64,000 nt of DNA from Microplitis mediator (lineage: Eukaryota; Arthropoda; Insecta; Hymenoptera; Braconidae), in the NCBI RefSeq assembly GCF_029852145.1, contig NC_079973.1:2046001-2110000 (forward strand). The letters run 5' to 3'. Both the position numbers and the translations under genes were made by a program. The notes under the pieces were generated by a model that was not told the DNA's origin, searched no databases, and saw only the letters and a program-made list of their open reading frames with translations. Numbering within the stretch: the stretch's first letter is position 1; every line of letters starts with the position of its first letter. Shown one piece after another: positions 1-13,617 of the stretch.

Positions 1-2030
1 AATATTTATGCTTAAACTCACGTACAGGATTTACTCCGGAATCTTATATTTATTTAAAACACGTAAATAAAAATATTTGTAAATATTTTTTATGAGATTA
101 TTTTTATTCATGATTTGTTTTCCCGTCAGTTATTTTTTTTTCTTTTTTTCACTAACGTACGTTAGCGTGATAATAAATTACGCAAATATACCATGAAAAG
201 TTGAGCCACTTTTTAGCATTTTTACACACCTGGAAATTTAAACCGTACATCTGTGTTTTATTTCAATTCCGGGTCTACTCTAAGTTTATTTTTTTCAGTG
301 ACATTTTCCACAACCCGAGTACGCCTCACGAGGTATTGATCCACTTACTTTTATTTTTATTTTTTTTTTATACCCCGGTAATTTTTCTCCCTTTCATTTT
401 ACGTTTTTCTTCATCTGTAATGTTCTTAGCTTTTTTAAGCCTTCATGTGTAATAAATGCCATCTCGTATTTAGTAATAAAATATTGCGAAAACTTCCTCC
501 CGAGTATCGGAAACGACGTGCTGGTAATTTATTATTTTTATTTTATTTATCAAACTTTGGGTTAGACTTTTTTTAGCAATAAACTTTACTCGAGAATAAT
601 GTTGATGTACATAAAATAGAGATACAGAACTATGGACAGAGACATTGACGAAGACAGCCCCGGGATAAAAAACATCTTTATATATATGTATTTTTTTTTT
701 TGGTCGTACGTTAGTCGTATTTTTTGTTGAGCAGTTCGGAACAAGTTGCACTGGTGCTCTTTACAGATTAGCTCATGTTTTTCTGTGCTGAAAAACTTTA
801 AGTTTTCTCCTTTGTAGAAACGTCAAAAGTTGAACTTGTCTCCTCTGGCGCGTCGGTTGAGCGAACGAGTGAAGCGAGGACACATCTTCTTTACAAAACT
901 TTTCTGATGTCGAGTTTCTTGTCGCCACTCAAATGAACAGAAATTTTGTATTTTAAATATTTAAAATCTGTCGAGCGCAACCTGATTTTTTCGCTCGGTA
1001 TCTGAGCAATCATCTGTCACTTATCAGATAAATATCGCGATAAACGCGACAAAAGCTCGAGTGCTGCGCTGAAAGGTGTTTTAATCAATATGAGGTATAG
1101 GTATGGGCATGGGTATGGGTATGGGTATGAAGTATGAGGATACAGGAATATTAAAAAAGAAAACACTGTAGTGATTACCGCATGGTAATTAGGGTGCTCT
1201 GACAAACGAGAACAGTAGAAACATAAGGGGAACAAAACATTGTGTCTCGAGTAGTATTTTACAACAATAGCAGTGGTGTGCAACCAAGGGATTAGACGAG
1301 AAGTGGAAGGAGCGAGAAAAAGCAGACTGGAAATAAGGGCAAAAGCTATCTCGGATTCCAAAGAAATACGATATCCTATTATTAATATCCAATGTCTTCA
1401 ATTCTATTATTTTTTTACCTTTAGATATATAGTATACATATGTATATATATTTATTTCAAAGGTATTTTGTATCAGAAGTAATGAAAGAAAAGAAATTTT
1501 TTCGGGCGAAATTAAATAATTATGGACTTGGAGATTGGAACGTTTTTCGCGCAGCGGAAATGAAAAAAATTTGGCATTTGAATGCTTGAAAGTGACCTAA
1601 GGAGTAATTGGGGGTGACTAAAATTTTCGGCTGGCATACTACTTATGAGTCAAAAAAAAAATTCTAGTTTAGTCCTCAAAAGCCTCGATTCCTTTGATGT
1701 TTTATTTGCCGCCCAGAAAGTAACTCTAGTACTAAAAATCTTCAATGAGAACTATGAGGTCAAAATGCGAATAATTGATCAATTTTGAATTATAAGTAAG
1801 GCCTCAAAATCCTCAACGAATAAAAAGTTATACTTCGGATTTCTAGAAAAATTTTAGATAAAAAAGGGAGGGGAGAGAAAACGTCGAATGAGACTTTTGA
1901 GGTTCAAATGCGGATAAAATTATTCCTGTATGTTTTGAGTATTTTGAGGTTCAAATCCAGATTTTGTTATTCCAGTTTAGTCATCAAAGTGGTAAAATAA
2001 GTTGTAATTACTACTTTGAGGACTAAACTA

Positions 2031-2344
2031 CACGGAAAAAAATAAAATTTAAAAATTACTATTTGAAATTATAACCCGGAACCCGGTTGTCAATATGGGG
2101 AATTTTAACATTCAAATAGTAAATTTTTAATACGTGTCGTCTATTTTCTAAGTATCAGTTACGATTTTTAAAGTTCAAATAGTAATTTTTCTTGCATAGA
2201 CAATAAATTTACATACTTATCCCGCAATTATTCACGTTTTAATCATAAATGAAAAAATTACTATTTAGAATGATGGTATTTACTGGTCACTTTATCATTA
2301 TATTACTTGTCATTCTCAATTTATATAGTTCATTTTTTTCCGTG
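2031..2344. mobile_element. TIR element, CACGGAAAAAAATRA ends
   Basis: 314 bp with ends CACGGAAAAAAATAAAAT and GTTCATTTTTTTCCGTG. Interior words AAATTACTATTTGAA and TTCAAATAGTAA recur in both orientations. No open frame. Confidence 0.7.
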
Positions 2345-4608
2345 AAGGATAACTTTCTATACCGCTATCAATCTTAAAATTTTAAATTGATCCTCACAAA
2401 CCTCATTGAGAACTTTGAGACTTGGATCCGAATTTGTTTTGTGACTCGGGATGCGAAACGTTTCAGAAATCTAGATCCGGAAGATTTTTTACTTTTCATT
2501 TTTACTGGAAAAAAATTTAAATTTACTGAATAAATTATAGGGGATCCCGGGCACGAAATTCATCAGAATTTTACCGAAAAATTTTATTTTTGACGAAATT
2601 TTTAGAGGGTCGTGCCCTGAAAGTTCCATTATGCCCCGGTCTTATTTATATTCATAAATGAATGCTGAAAAAAATGAATTTTTTGTGTGTAACGAACGAA
2701 GATTTAAAATTTCAGTAGAAAAAAATTAGACGGCAGATTTACTAGAGAAATTATAGAGTTAGAGTTTAATAATAAAAATATGAGATGTAAAAAGTAAAAA
2801 AAATATTTCGTTATATTCAACAATAGTCTTAACGTAATCCGACTGCAAATGTGTAAATTTGAACGAGCATTTTAATTATTCAGTTAAATTATTGCGGCTC
2901 TAGTTTTCGTTGGAGGCAGTGACACGGTTTCCGCGAGCTTAATTACTATTTTTATGTGAAATTGTAGGAATAGCTTAAGTCCTAATTGTTAAGCAGAATT
3001 TTTTTTAGCAAATCGACTATTTATTTATTTAATTAATAAAAAAAAAACATGAAATATTTCATAAAACCCCAAGTCTTATCAAGATTTATCGCCGAATTAA
3101 AGATCAAATTTATTTTCACTGTCAATTAACAAAATTACTTGTGTTCACTCCCAAAAAAATAAAATATGATTCTACTGGCGTTAAATTAAATCAACAATAC
3201 AATTTTATTGTATTGTTAAAAAAAAAAATATAATAAATTATATAACAAACAAAAAAGAAAGGAATACGAGTGGTCATAAGAAACCGGAAGTAATGAGAAG
3301 ACATTTATTATATTAATATATCAAAGCACATTATTTAGCTTTATATGCCGGTGATATATGATGCAAAGGACCCACTGGGTTTCTCTATTTATTCAAAGCT
3401 TCTTTGAAAGCCTCAGAAGTACATTTGAATCCTTGATAGCATATTTGTCGAGAAATATAGAATTGAGAGTGAGAAAGAGACTGGTGTAGTGTACACCTCA
3501 TGATTGTAAGATTTCACTCGTCCTCATACACAAAACTCGTACTTCACCCCTTTCTATTTTATTTTTTTTTTATATTATACTCTTCTCTTCATCTCCAGCT
3601 TTTATTCAGAGATCTCATACTCGCCTCAACTCTATATCTAAAAACCGTGGACTTTTAATCTTTGAAAACGATCGTCTGCTACCCTTCCACGCGTGCCACT
3701 GTTCGTCTTTCACCAGGACGTATTATTCAAAAAAATAATAAAAAAAAACCATAATAATTTTTTTCTTATTTATTTTTTTTACAATGGACTCTTTCAAGTG
3801 CACTTCCGACATTCCAATGTTTATTATAATCTCATGCTGTCACTTATAAATTTATGAATGGATAATTATTTCCATCTTATACTCGGCTGAATTATTTTGT
3901 ATTTCAATTTCCACTTCACGTCCTCACGCATTTTTTTTCGTTTCGCTGAATTTAAATTAATCAACTTTTAATTCAAAATTAAAAAAAAAAAAATATCTGA
4001 GAAAAGGTTGACTCAGAAGGCCAACTCCAGAACTTTACACTGTTTTCGAGCTCAAAAAGCTCAAGCTCATTCGATCAGAAGACTATTTTTTTTTTTTGAG
4101 CGACATTAAAATGAAAATAACTAGGAAACAATGCGGAATTCGAAAAAACTTTATTGGAAATAACTTGTAGGGAATAAAATTGTCTACAAAAAAGGTTCTG
4201 TGATATTTTGTAATAGGACTGATAGTTTCGCTGGAAAAGTAAAAAGATCTCAAAATTTAATATGAATTCGACTTCAACCTCAAATAACTTTTGAACAAAT
4301 AGTTTTATCAAAAAATGAAAAGAAACTTTTTTTGTAGAGCATTCAATTACCTACAAAAGTATGCCTGTCAATTATTCCTATGACGCATCATTAGCTACTT
4401 ATAAAAATCAGAAGACGCCAAAAAATTTTTTCCATGTTATTCTTATGGAAAATTAGAGCTCTAATTTTCACAGGCATCTTTTTTTATCTAAATGAAACTT
4501 TTGAACCTGTTTCCGGGAAAAAAAAATTTTTTTGAATCACCCTAGTACACACGTTCATCTGAAAATGGTCAGAAAAATTCCTTAGGCATCAAAACGTCAA
4601 AATCTGAT

Positions 4609-4823
4609 GTACTTTTAAAGATGAAAACGTTTTTCGCGCAACGAAAATGAAAAAATTCAAGTAATTCAACTGCTTAAGAGACAATTTCGGAGTTTCGCGG
4701 TGGCCTGAGATTTTCAGCTGACATACCAGCATCTACATGCGAAACATTTCAGAAATCTAACCTAGTAAATTTTTTACTTCAATTTTTTTTCCTTGCGCGA
4801 AAAATGTTCCGATCTTAAGGTAC
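4609..4823. mobile_element. Second copy of the GATCGGAACGTTTTTC family MITE
   Basis: Left part AAAACGTTTTTCGCGCAACG and right part AAAATGTTCCGATCTTAAGG are inverted to each other, with GCGAAACATTTCAGAAATCT between, as in the copy at 18145-18351. The left terminus is degraded. Confidence 0.6.
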
Positions 4824-5939
4824 TCGAGATCTGACGAAAATTAGATTTTTGAAAATCGCGCCGAAATCAATGACTTCTCTCTTTCGAAAATTTTCAATTT
4901 TTATAGCAGGAAGTTAAAAAAAAATTGATGTATTATTAGTTTACAATTTAATCAGCATATAATGTAATCCAAGTGAAGTTTATCAGAATTTATAACCAAC
5001 AGCAACATATATTTTATTTTGTTTCGATTGCATCTACCCAATAAATTCTCATAACATACTACTATACGGATTTAAATTTAAGTGTATTATATACGTAATA
5101 AAAGGATTTTACCAAACTCTATATACTCGGATTGTTTCATATAATTTTACTTATTAACTATCAAACTGTATTAATAAATATATAATATAAATCTTTGACT
5201 AAAAATCTTTTAAATAGTTTCTATAATATTTTAATTTAATATTTACCCAATAATCTTTCTATTAATATTTTTCTCTCGATTTACTTTTCCGAGTTTATCT
5301 TTTAAAATTGTATATAAAAGATAAATAATTTTATTCGACAAACTTTTTAAACTCAATAGTCAAATTTCTACAATGCAACTAAATTAAATTTACTTAACAA
5401 ATATCATCAAGTTTATATTTTTCATATTTCAAAAAATTCCCATTTTAAAAAATTAATTTTCCCATACGGAAAAATAATTTCGTTCCAATAAACGTTTAAA
5501 TAAAAATGCGGATGTCATAAAATAACAATCGCCTACTCCAAAAATAAATATATATATTTTCAAAAAAATATCGTTAATACTTGAGACAATTTGGCTCGGA
5601 TCGCGACGTTTAAATTCTCCAGTTCGAACGTTGCCCTGCTTGTAAAATTTACCGGTTCGGTCAACATATAAATAGAAAATACGAGAGATACTATACTTGG
5701 ATATTTTTGGCATGGACAAAGGCGTATCTCTCTTACATATTATTAAACAATCCCAGCATACGTAAAATAATATGTAGCAGCATATAGCAGCATAACCCGT
5801 AACAATAACAGTATCACTATTAATAACAATAAAATTAGTAGTCGTAATACCATTATAGTAACTAGAGTACAGTGTGCAGAGTAGTAACCAGTAGTAGTAA
5901 TAGTAAAAACGTTTGTGCCGTAATATAAGGTCGTTGTCA

Positions 5940-6840
5940 AGCGTCATGGAGGGTGCATGCAGCTCTTATCGATTGACGAACCCTCGTCGTCGCGCCTCTA
6001 CAAACCGTGTCCTAGCTTTTCTCTCAATCAATCTCAAACTACCGTATTTTCAACTCTCTCCCTCTGTCTACCCTGTCTATTTTTTTTTTTCAATATATAT
6101 ATGATTCAAGTCTACTACATTCCGCTTATTTTCTTTTCTTTATATTCCATTCGCTCCAAGTAAAGTCTCTCTTATACTTATACTTATTCATTCTTATATA
6201 TTTTTCGAGTGTGTATATAGTGTCTTACTTGATCTCGCTGAGGAAAAGTTGCAACACTAATATCCAAGTTTGCCACAGACAAGAATAAGAAAATAGAGGA
6301 AAGGAATAGGGTGGAGTGGAGAAAAGGAGAATGAAATGGAAGAAAAGTTGGCTCAATCCCGACGTCTCCGTAGGGGTTCGCACACCCTTCTGTGCCTGAA
6401 GCTTGCAGAGCAAAGCAGAGCTTCAACTCCAGCCCTCTCTGCGTCAAAAGGCCGAGCCAATGTCCTCCCTCGCGTATTTTCCTTCTTACTTCAATCTCTG
6501 CTCTCCTAAATCTCTTAGCTCTCTTTACCATTTCTTCTTTTTTTCATATATTTTTTATACCCGCATTCCCCTTTTACGCTCTTAGTATTTCGTACCTTCC
6601 CTACTCTCTTCAGACTGTAGCTGCGGCAGCGTTTCTTCTGTCTACTTCTATTGAGTATTTTCCTTCACTTGTGTGCTCCGTCTACTTGTACGCTAACCAC
6701 CCAACCCCCAAAACGTTTTACAAGTATCAGCCCGAAAGGACGCGCCGACGCGCGTTAAATCGCGGAAAATATGTAGTGGGCTGTACACGCCACGGCCGAA
6801 TTTTTATAGTACGCGTGCGCACTGATTTCACCACCGATTC
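5940..6840. promoter_or_regulatory. GC-richer block upstream, candidate CadN promoter or leader exon
   Basis: Several stretches (5940-6020, 6340-6480, 6700-6835) are notably GC- and CpG-rich for this window. ACGCGTGCGCA at 6811-6821 resembles an NRF1/Ewg-type site. Open frames on both strands (6531-6184, 6392-6889) have no recognisable domain. The block lies about 7 kb before the CadN start codon, a normal distance for a non-coding first exon, but no TSS or donor could be fixed. Confidence 0.3.
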
Positions 6841-7589
6841 CTCTATTTATTTGTTTATTTTTTATATTTTTTTTTTCCTAGTCAGTTAGTTAAAAAATTT
6901 TTGTTGCTCTTGGCTGCTGGGGCAAGCGGAAATTTTAAAGCGACGTGATTTAAAAATAGTTCCGATAAGATAAATTTATATGGATAAGCTCTAATAATTT
7001 TTTTTTCGTCTTCGATTTCAGTCGTTTTTTATACTGAACACATTTATCATTAGTTTATTTAGTATTTATACTTTTTTTCGGACATGATAAACTTTGTTCG
7101 GATTTAAAAATTTATGATCATGGAAAAAAATAATTATTGTGATGTATGAAATATATATATATTTTTAATACGGTCTATAATATTTTCCGAGTTTTATTTC
7201 ATATAAAATAGATTGAAATATTTTTAAACCATCGGAGGTGAAAAATATTCTTTTGAACGGCGAAATGGTTTACATAAAATTCTTCAATGTACATATAGAT
7301 ATTTATATACACTTATCCTTTGGATATATATATAGACACAGAAATATATAAAAATATACATATATATCGACGCATTTTATTCGCATGATGGAACTTAATG
7401 TCTTTTTCCGTAACGCGACAGGCCATAAAAATTATTGGAAAATAGCATTGAAGGGTTTATTTTTCGATTAAATTTCAGTTCAATATTTCCGAGTACTTTA
7501 GACAAAAATTCACAGTACAAAACACTTATAATATATTTTATATTATTTTTTTAAATAAAAAACATCAATAGTCGCGTAAATTTACACAA

Positions 7590-8650
7590 AAAAAACTGGG
7601 GATAGTCCAGGCGGTGTAGGTTTTAAACTTTTCGGTGTTAAATTTCAACACTGAAAGCGGTGTTAAAATAACACCGCCACCAGTGTAACTATCCTTTACC
7701 GGTGTTAAAAAAATTTCCTGATGTTAAAAATATTTTACATTGTGAATATTTATTAAATTTTTTTAAATGTAATACATTTTTTTTCCAATTTCTATACGTA
7801 GAGTTTTTATACCGATTTAACACCGTCAAATTACACCGCATACATCGGTGTTATTTAACGTTAATGCCGTTTTTTTACAGTACGTTGTAAAAAAATTCTG
7901 ACTCGGTGTTAAAATTTTAGTGTGGAAATTACACCAAATGTGAACGGTGTAAAAGGAGTATGTTACACCGTTTTAAAATTACACAGATGAAAATTTTACA
8001 CCGAGAGAATTTTACACCATTATTTCACACTCCACGGCCGTGTCAAGTTCTCCGGGTCCATTTTTACGCCGAAATTTTTTACAATGTACGTGTAATTTTT
8101 ATACCGATTTAACACCGCAAAGTTACACCGGTACACCGGTGTTATTCATTTTTAACACCGTTCTTTTAAAAGTAAACTGTAAAAAAAATTTCTGGCGGTG
8201 TTAAAATTTTTGTGTTAAAATTACACCAGGTGTGAATGGTGTAAAGCGAGTATATTACACCGAGAGAATTTTACACCTTGATTTCACACTCCACTGTCGT
8301 GTTAGGTTGTCGGGATCATTTTTACACCGAAATTTCTTAGTATACGTGGAATTCTTATACCGATTTAACACCACAAAATTACACCGCATACACCGGTGTT
8401 ATTTAATTTTAACACCGTTCTTTTTACAGTATACTGTAAAAAACTTTCTGACTTAAACTTTCTGTGTTAAAATTTTGGTGTGAAAATTACACCAAATATG
8501 AATGGTGTAAAAAGAGTATATTACACCGTGTTAAAATAACACAGATGGAAATTTTTTACAGTGTACGTGGAATTCTTTTTATACCGATTTAACACCGCGT
8601 ACACCGGTGTTATTTCATTTTAACACCACTCTCTTTACAGTATAGTAACT
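7590..8650. repeat. Decayed tandem array with ACACCGGTGTTA palindromes
   Basis: ATACCGATTTAACACC recurs at 7809, 8101, 8357 and 8581 (spacings 292, 256 and 224 bp). Within units, TTACACCG and CGGTGTTA words occur in both orientations, as in GTACACCGGTGTTATT. The shrinking unit length points to internal deletions. Open frames at 7702-7890 and 8232-8456 share the unit and are not genes. Confidence 0.8.
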
Positions 8651-10250
8651 GTCTTAAGAAAGCTAATCGTTTGTCTCTACATTGAATGTTGAAACAGAGT
8701 TTGCGCAGGAATATTATCAAGAATCCCTAAGGACTAAAGTGTAGCCAAGGGGAAAGAGATACACTGTGCAAATCGATTCGGCTTTCCCTTTGACGTTGGC
8801 TTCATAAACGTGACCTATGTCTCGTCTAATTTATCATTCAAAATCTTTTCATAAGCAAAAATAAACATTCATAATATTTATATAAACAATTTTATCATCG
8901 TTATTACTATTGTTATAGATGTTTTCTTTCATTAAAGAGCTTATTTTCTCCACAATTTATTAACCACAACGAGTATTAAAAAAAAATTACGTCTGGCCAG
9001 GCAATATGTATTGCGCTGAATGGAAATAAGTAAATAATAGGTAGCTAAAGATGATGGAAATAATAAAAATCAATACAATAGCATAGGGGTATAGATGAAA
9101 ATAAATCGAGTGTATTGATAGGTTTAAGTCACAATCTTTTCGACCAGGTTTTATATTTTGTCCATTGTTATAATAAATAAAGAGACACCGCGTGACAATA
9201 TGTCTATTGAAATGTAAAGTAAAAGTTTACACCTTTGTATATAAATAAATATATATAATATATAATACACAACAAATAGGAATGAAAACAACTTTCGAGA
9301 TCTTTGCCTGAGTGCACATCAGTGTATCAAGTCACCATGAAAAATTCAATCAGTGCCAGGAGTAATTTTTTTTACGCTCAAATATTCCGTTGACTAAAAA
9401 GGCGCCGCCGGAATAAATAATAAAAAATATTAATATTTAAATATATATAAATTCAAATATGATTAAGCCGATGTCTAATTAAATTTACTAGAGCACTGGG
9501 GGAATTAACGGATGCTGTCATATTTTGCCGGCTAATAAGATATATATGTGTATGTAGAATGTATATTAATAGATGGACATGTAGATGTTATATATATAGT
9601 ATATGTAACATATATATTTAGAGTACAATGTCTGGCGAGTGTGAAAACCTACATCACACCCTTTCCCATCTCCCATATCCCTCCCATAGCCCATATCCAT
9701 GCCCGTGCTTTCAGTTACGTTCCATTGTACGTGTGAACAATAGAATGAAAATTTTGTTTGATTATTTTAATTCATTAGATTACGCTGCTAAATCAACTTA
9801 TAATTAATTTTATATACGGATATATATTTAGTGTTTTAACGAGTAAATAAAATTATTGTCGGAGCGGGAATTTTTTTCCAATTAAAATTAAACGGCTATC
9901 GATGTTGGAAATTAAATTTCAATGGTAAATAAAATTTATTTTAATTGGATTAAGTGGAGAATTTTTGAGTTTTAGCATGTGGCGGGTCGAGGATGTGATG
10001 CTCAAATGCCGAAGAGTTTAAATTAAAACGGATGTTGCTAAAAATGAACAAGACGTGTTGTGTTATATATGTATATGTACGTGTATATATGATATCATAT
10101 AATAAGAATCGTGAGATTTTCTATGCCACCCGCATTCACTCGGAAATTATTGAATTTAAAGTACATAAATTTTATCTGACGTACGCTGGGCATTTATAAG
10201 AAATTTTTAATCGAATAAATATTTTAGATTTAAATTAACCGAGAAAATTC
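8651..10250. other. AT-rich spacer
   Basis: Only AT-rich sequence with short TATATA stretches. I see no gene or repeat family here. Confidence 0.6.
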
Positions 10251-10252
10251 AT

Positions 10253-10524
10253 GGGGCAAAATGGGTGTGAGAATTTTTTTTTATGTCTATTACAGTGTAA
10301 ATTTTCGGAGTGAATGCAGAGTTTATTTGATCCCCGGAGTGAAATTTACTCCGAAGGCGAGTTTATTTTAATACTGAAACTTCGGAGTGAATGCGAATTT
10401 AAATTTGTTATTACTCCGAATTTACTTCCGGTTTTCCAGTGTATGTATTTTTAAAAATTTTTGAATGAACATGAAAAAAAAAATTGTCGTTTGAAAAAAA
10501 AATTTAGCTGACTTAATTTGCCCC
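10253..10524. mobile_element. Possible MITE with GGGGCAAA ends and CTCCGA-type core
   Basis: GGGGCAAAATGG at 10253 and AATTTGCCCC ending 10524 are inverted. Between them, TACAGTGTAAATTTTCGGAG and TTTTCCAGTGTA bound a core (about 10293-10443) of repeated TTTCGGAGTGAATGC / TTTACTCCGAA words, possibly a second nested element. Confidence 0.5.
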
Positions 10525-11229
10525 ACGTGTTTTACTCTGGTTTAAAAAAAATTTATGAACCTCATTTTGCTTCTTCTTCCTCTTGATATTTGTGTATATT
10601 TATGTGTATATTTATGTGTATACGTGTATATGATCTGAATATATTATAGTTTAGTTGAGAATACGTAATTTATTTGTGTCCATATGTGGATCCAGTAGTT
10701 CGTTATTTAGATGCTACGTTAGTTTGACCCCATATTGTTGTTAATACAACAACGGTCTGTTATCAAAGATATATGAGAAACTCGAGTATTATATCTGAAA
10801 TTGCTGAATAAATTTATTCACTCTACAAATACGTTCTCTAATTTACAACGACGTGGAAACAAAAGAATTAAAATCGTAGGAAAAATTAACGCGAAGATTC
10901 GGGAAATTTATGGCGGGTAATTTATGCAGTTTTTTTTAAATTTAAAATGTAAAGATACAAATTGGATTCTGAAATTCAATTATCATGTAAATCTGGTAAA
11001 CTTTATACACACGTGACATATGCAATTAGTTTATTTTAATTTACATTATTATTTTAGAGAATTTTGTGAATTGAATAATAATGGGAATATTTTACGTCTG
11101 AATACTGAGTATTTTAACGAGATACATTGATGTAGTTTACTTAAAATTAGCGACGTAGACGAGACATAAAAAAAAAAAAAATAATTATAATAATTGTAAA
11201 AAATTCTGTACAAACAACAGATGTTTTAG

Positions 11230-11713
11230 TCGACTGAAAATATGAAAATGACATATATGGTCAAATTATATGTAAAAATATATAATATATCAGAAAATTT
11301 ATGTAGCCAATTTAACTATATCTTCTGATATATTTATTTTTATATTAATATTCATCATATACGAGTCCGTATATGTTCAGCATATATAAAATATATATGT
11401 CAATCATATACAAAAAATGTATTTTTATCATATATGAAAATATATATTCTTCTCATATACGAATACTATATTTTTGTCATACATAAAAATATATATTTCT
11501 ATTATATACGAAAAATATGTTCTGATCATATATAAAAACATATATTTATATTGGGTATGGAAAAAAAAAGTTTCTTCCCGTATGAAAATAACATATATGG
11601 TCAAAATATATGTAAAAATATATGATAAATATCAGAAAAAATATGTGGCCAATTAAAGTATATTTTCTGATATATTTTTTTTTAAATTAAAAAATATAAT
11701 ATTCATCATATAT

Positions 11714-11766
<53 letters not shown>

Positions 11767-12215
11767 AATAAATTAGATCTAAATTTTAATATACTCTTCA
11801 AATTGCAGTTAAAATTTTAAAATTAGTTAATTTGATGTGAATATATATATCCATATACATATACATACACCGAATAAAATATATGCTTAAATATAACAAA
11901 GAAAATATATGGTGCCATATATAATATAAATTATGTGCAACAATATATTTCATTTCATATAAAAATTTTATATTTTTTGAATATAAAAGGAAATATATCA
12001 ATACAATATATTATAAGGTAAATGTAAATGTATATAGAGCTTAATATAAAAAACATATAAGTTACATATATGAAATACATATATTTACTACTGTATATAA
12101 TTTTATATTAAATCGGCCAATATCTCTATGATTTTTTATAATATATCATATATTTTTTTGTTGCAAACATATATAATTTTATATATTTTAACCATATATT
12201 TTTTTTTTTATACGG
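11230..12215. repeat. AT-rich inverted-repeat cluster around a TA microsatellite
   Basis: GACATATATGGTCAAATTAT and AACATATATGGTCAAAATAT recur at about 11250 and 11589, and inverted ATATTTTAACCATATAT-like copies occur near 12180. The centre is a TA run. Probably a composite fold-back element of extreme AT content. Confidence 0.5.
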
Positions 12216-13547
12216 GTCGACACGTATAATATTACCCGAGCTCTTTGTTGTGAAATTAATAATTGGCAAATTGAGGCAGATACTAGTAAGATGGCAAGTT
12301 TTATAAAAATCAATAAATATGACACATTGAACCCCGTTAATGGCGTGGAGCAGATGTGAGGTTGCACAAAAAACGGCTTAAAACTCCATAGTTCCTGATA
12401 TATTAAATATTTATTGTTTACCAGACCTTTTTTTTTGCGCCTCCATTAAAAAATTTCCAATTGAGTGTAAAAAAATTAGCGATTGGAAATTAAATTGTAA
12501 AAGGAAAATAAAATGTCTAGAGATTCGCAAGAAAAAAATTAGCTCGGGATAAAAAGTACAAAACGGTATCACCGTTTTATTCCAGCATTTTTATTTGAAT
12601 GAAATAAAAGTCTATTATACGATTTTTTCATTCAGAATTACAGAAAAAATAAAAATAGAAGAAGAAGAAGGAGACATTTTTTATTTAAAAATTCATTAAA
12701 CCCTTTGTTGGATTAAACTTTGTTCTTATTTTTCTCTTTCTTGTTCATTAATCTTTAAATGTAATAGTAGTTAGTCACTTAAATATAAATACCAACTGAA
12801 TGTATCATATATTTTCTCGAGCAACTTCATGATCCAGTCGGAGCTGTTATTTAATCCTCTTTAAGAAAGGAGTAGAGAATGAGGTGTTGTGTTTCTAGCG
12901 ACTTATAATTTTTATCCAGCATCTGCTCTCTACATATATAATATATAATCATAATTATACCACACACTCATCATAATAACAATATTAATAAATATAAAAC
13001 AACAAGACTACTGACCACTATGTAATCTCTTTTTTTTCCATCGAATCAGTCTTCATTATGACGATTATCATTTTGCTTCTGTAATTTTTTTTATCTCAAC
13101 TCGTCTCTTCCTATCCCGCAAGCTTAACATCCCGCCTTTTACTTTAGCGACTTACATATATGTATATGTATATATGTGGACAATATATGTACAATGTATT
13201 AGAGTGTAGATTCAGTCATTGCAGACGAAATAGCCCGGGGAAGTTTTGTCGAGGTTAAACGAGCCGCGGGTGATCTCACATCCGGTCGTGAGTGAGGCGA
13301 GAATGAAATCAAATGGAATGGAGGGTTACTAATATAACAATACTGTATTCTAAGACAGCTTTTATTTACATTGACAATAGAGAACTCGTCACATCCCCCC
13401 GCTTATTGCCGCAGACAACTGGACCCAAAGTTGCATTGTCGTGAATTATTTAGGGCCCGTTTAATTGCTTGAGGTTCTTATTAATAAAAAAACCTGCCCT
13501 TCAATTTGTCGGGGATTCTTAATTACTTGTGTTGCTTTTTGTTGCAG
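12216..13547. other. Region just upstream of the CadN coding exon
   Basis: AT-rich to about 13180, then a less AT-rich stretch (13200-13330) with AGATTCAGTCATTGCAGACG, which contains a TCAGT initiator-like word, and GAGCCGCGGGTGATC. 13340-13547 leads to the splice acceptor at 13547. A promoter within 13200-13330 is possible but then the acceptor at 13547 would need a nearby donor, which I did not find. Confidence 0.35.
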
Positions 13548-13617
13548 GACATTGGCATCGATGCTCTAGTAAAGGTTTAAAACAATAAAAATACGGTGAG
13601 GAATCGCCAGCCGCACA
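13548..13617 (+). promoter_or_regulatory. CadN: 5' UTR part of the first coding exon
   Basis: A pyrimidine-rich tract ending in GTTGCAG at 13541-13547 is a good splice acceptor, so this exon probably begins at 13548 with about 70 nt of leader before the ATG. That implies at least one non-coding first exon further upstream, which I could not place. The ATG context (CGCACAATG) is acceptable, and an in-frame TAA lies shortly upstream at 13577-13579, within AGGTTTAAAAC. Confidence 0.6.

Larger units (their letters stand above)
1..5940. other. Upstream AT-rich spacer with MITE debris
   Basis: No supported gene. Contents: a GGGTAT hexamer run (about 1099-1128); partial GATCGGAACG-family copies (1527-1660, 2438-2505) and a nearly full one (4609-4823); a CACGG element (2031-2344) set in TTTGAGGTTCAAAT repeats (1640-1990); a small hairpin with GGGCACGA / TCGTGCCC arms (2549-2617); half of a fold-back element (4075-4548). 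5770-5910 is an AGTAATA-type low-complexity run. Confidence 0.6.

Noticed and set aside
5453..5947. 164-codon minus-strand open frame
   Set aside because: Tyr/Ile-rich low-complexity translation of AGTAATA-type repeats, no recognisable domain and no good start context.
6184..6889. Open frames on both strands in the upstream GC-richer block
   Set aside because: They overlap on opposite strands, are rich in Phe/Ser/Leu and show no family features; GC content alone explains them.
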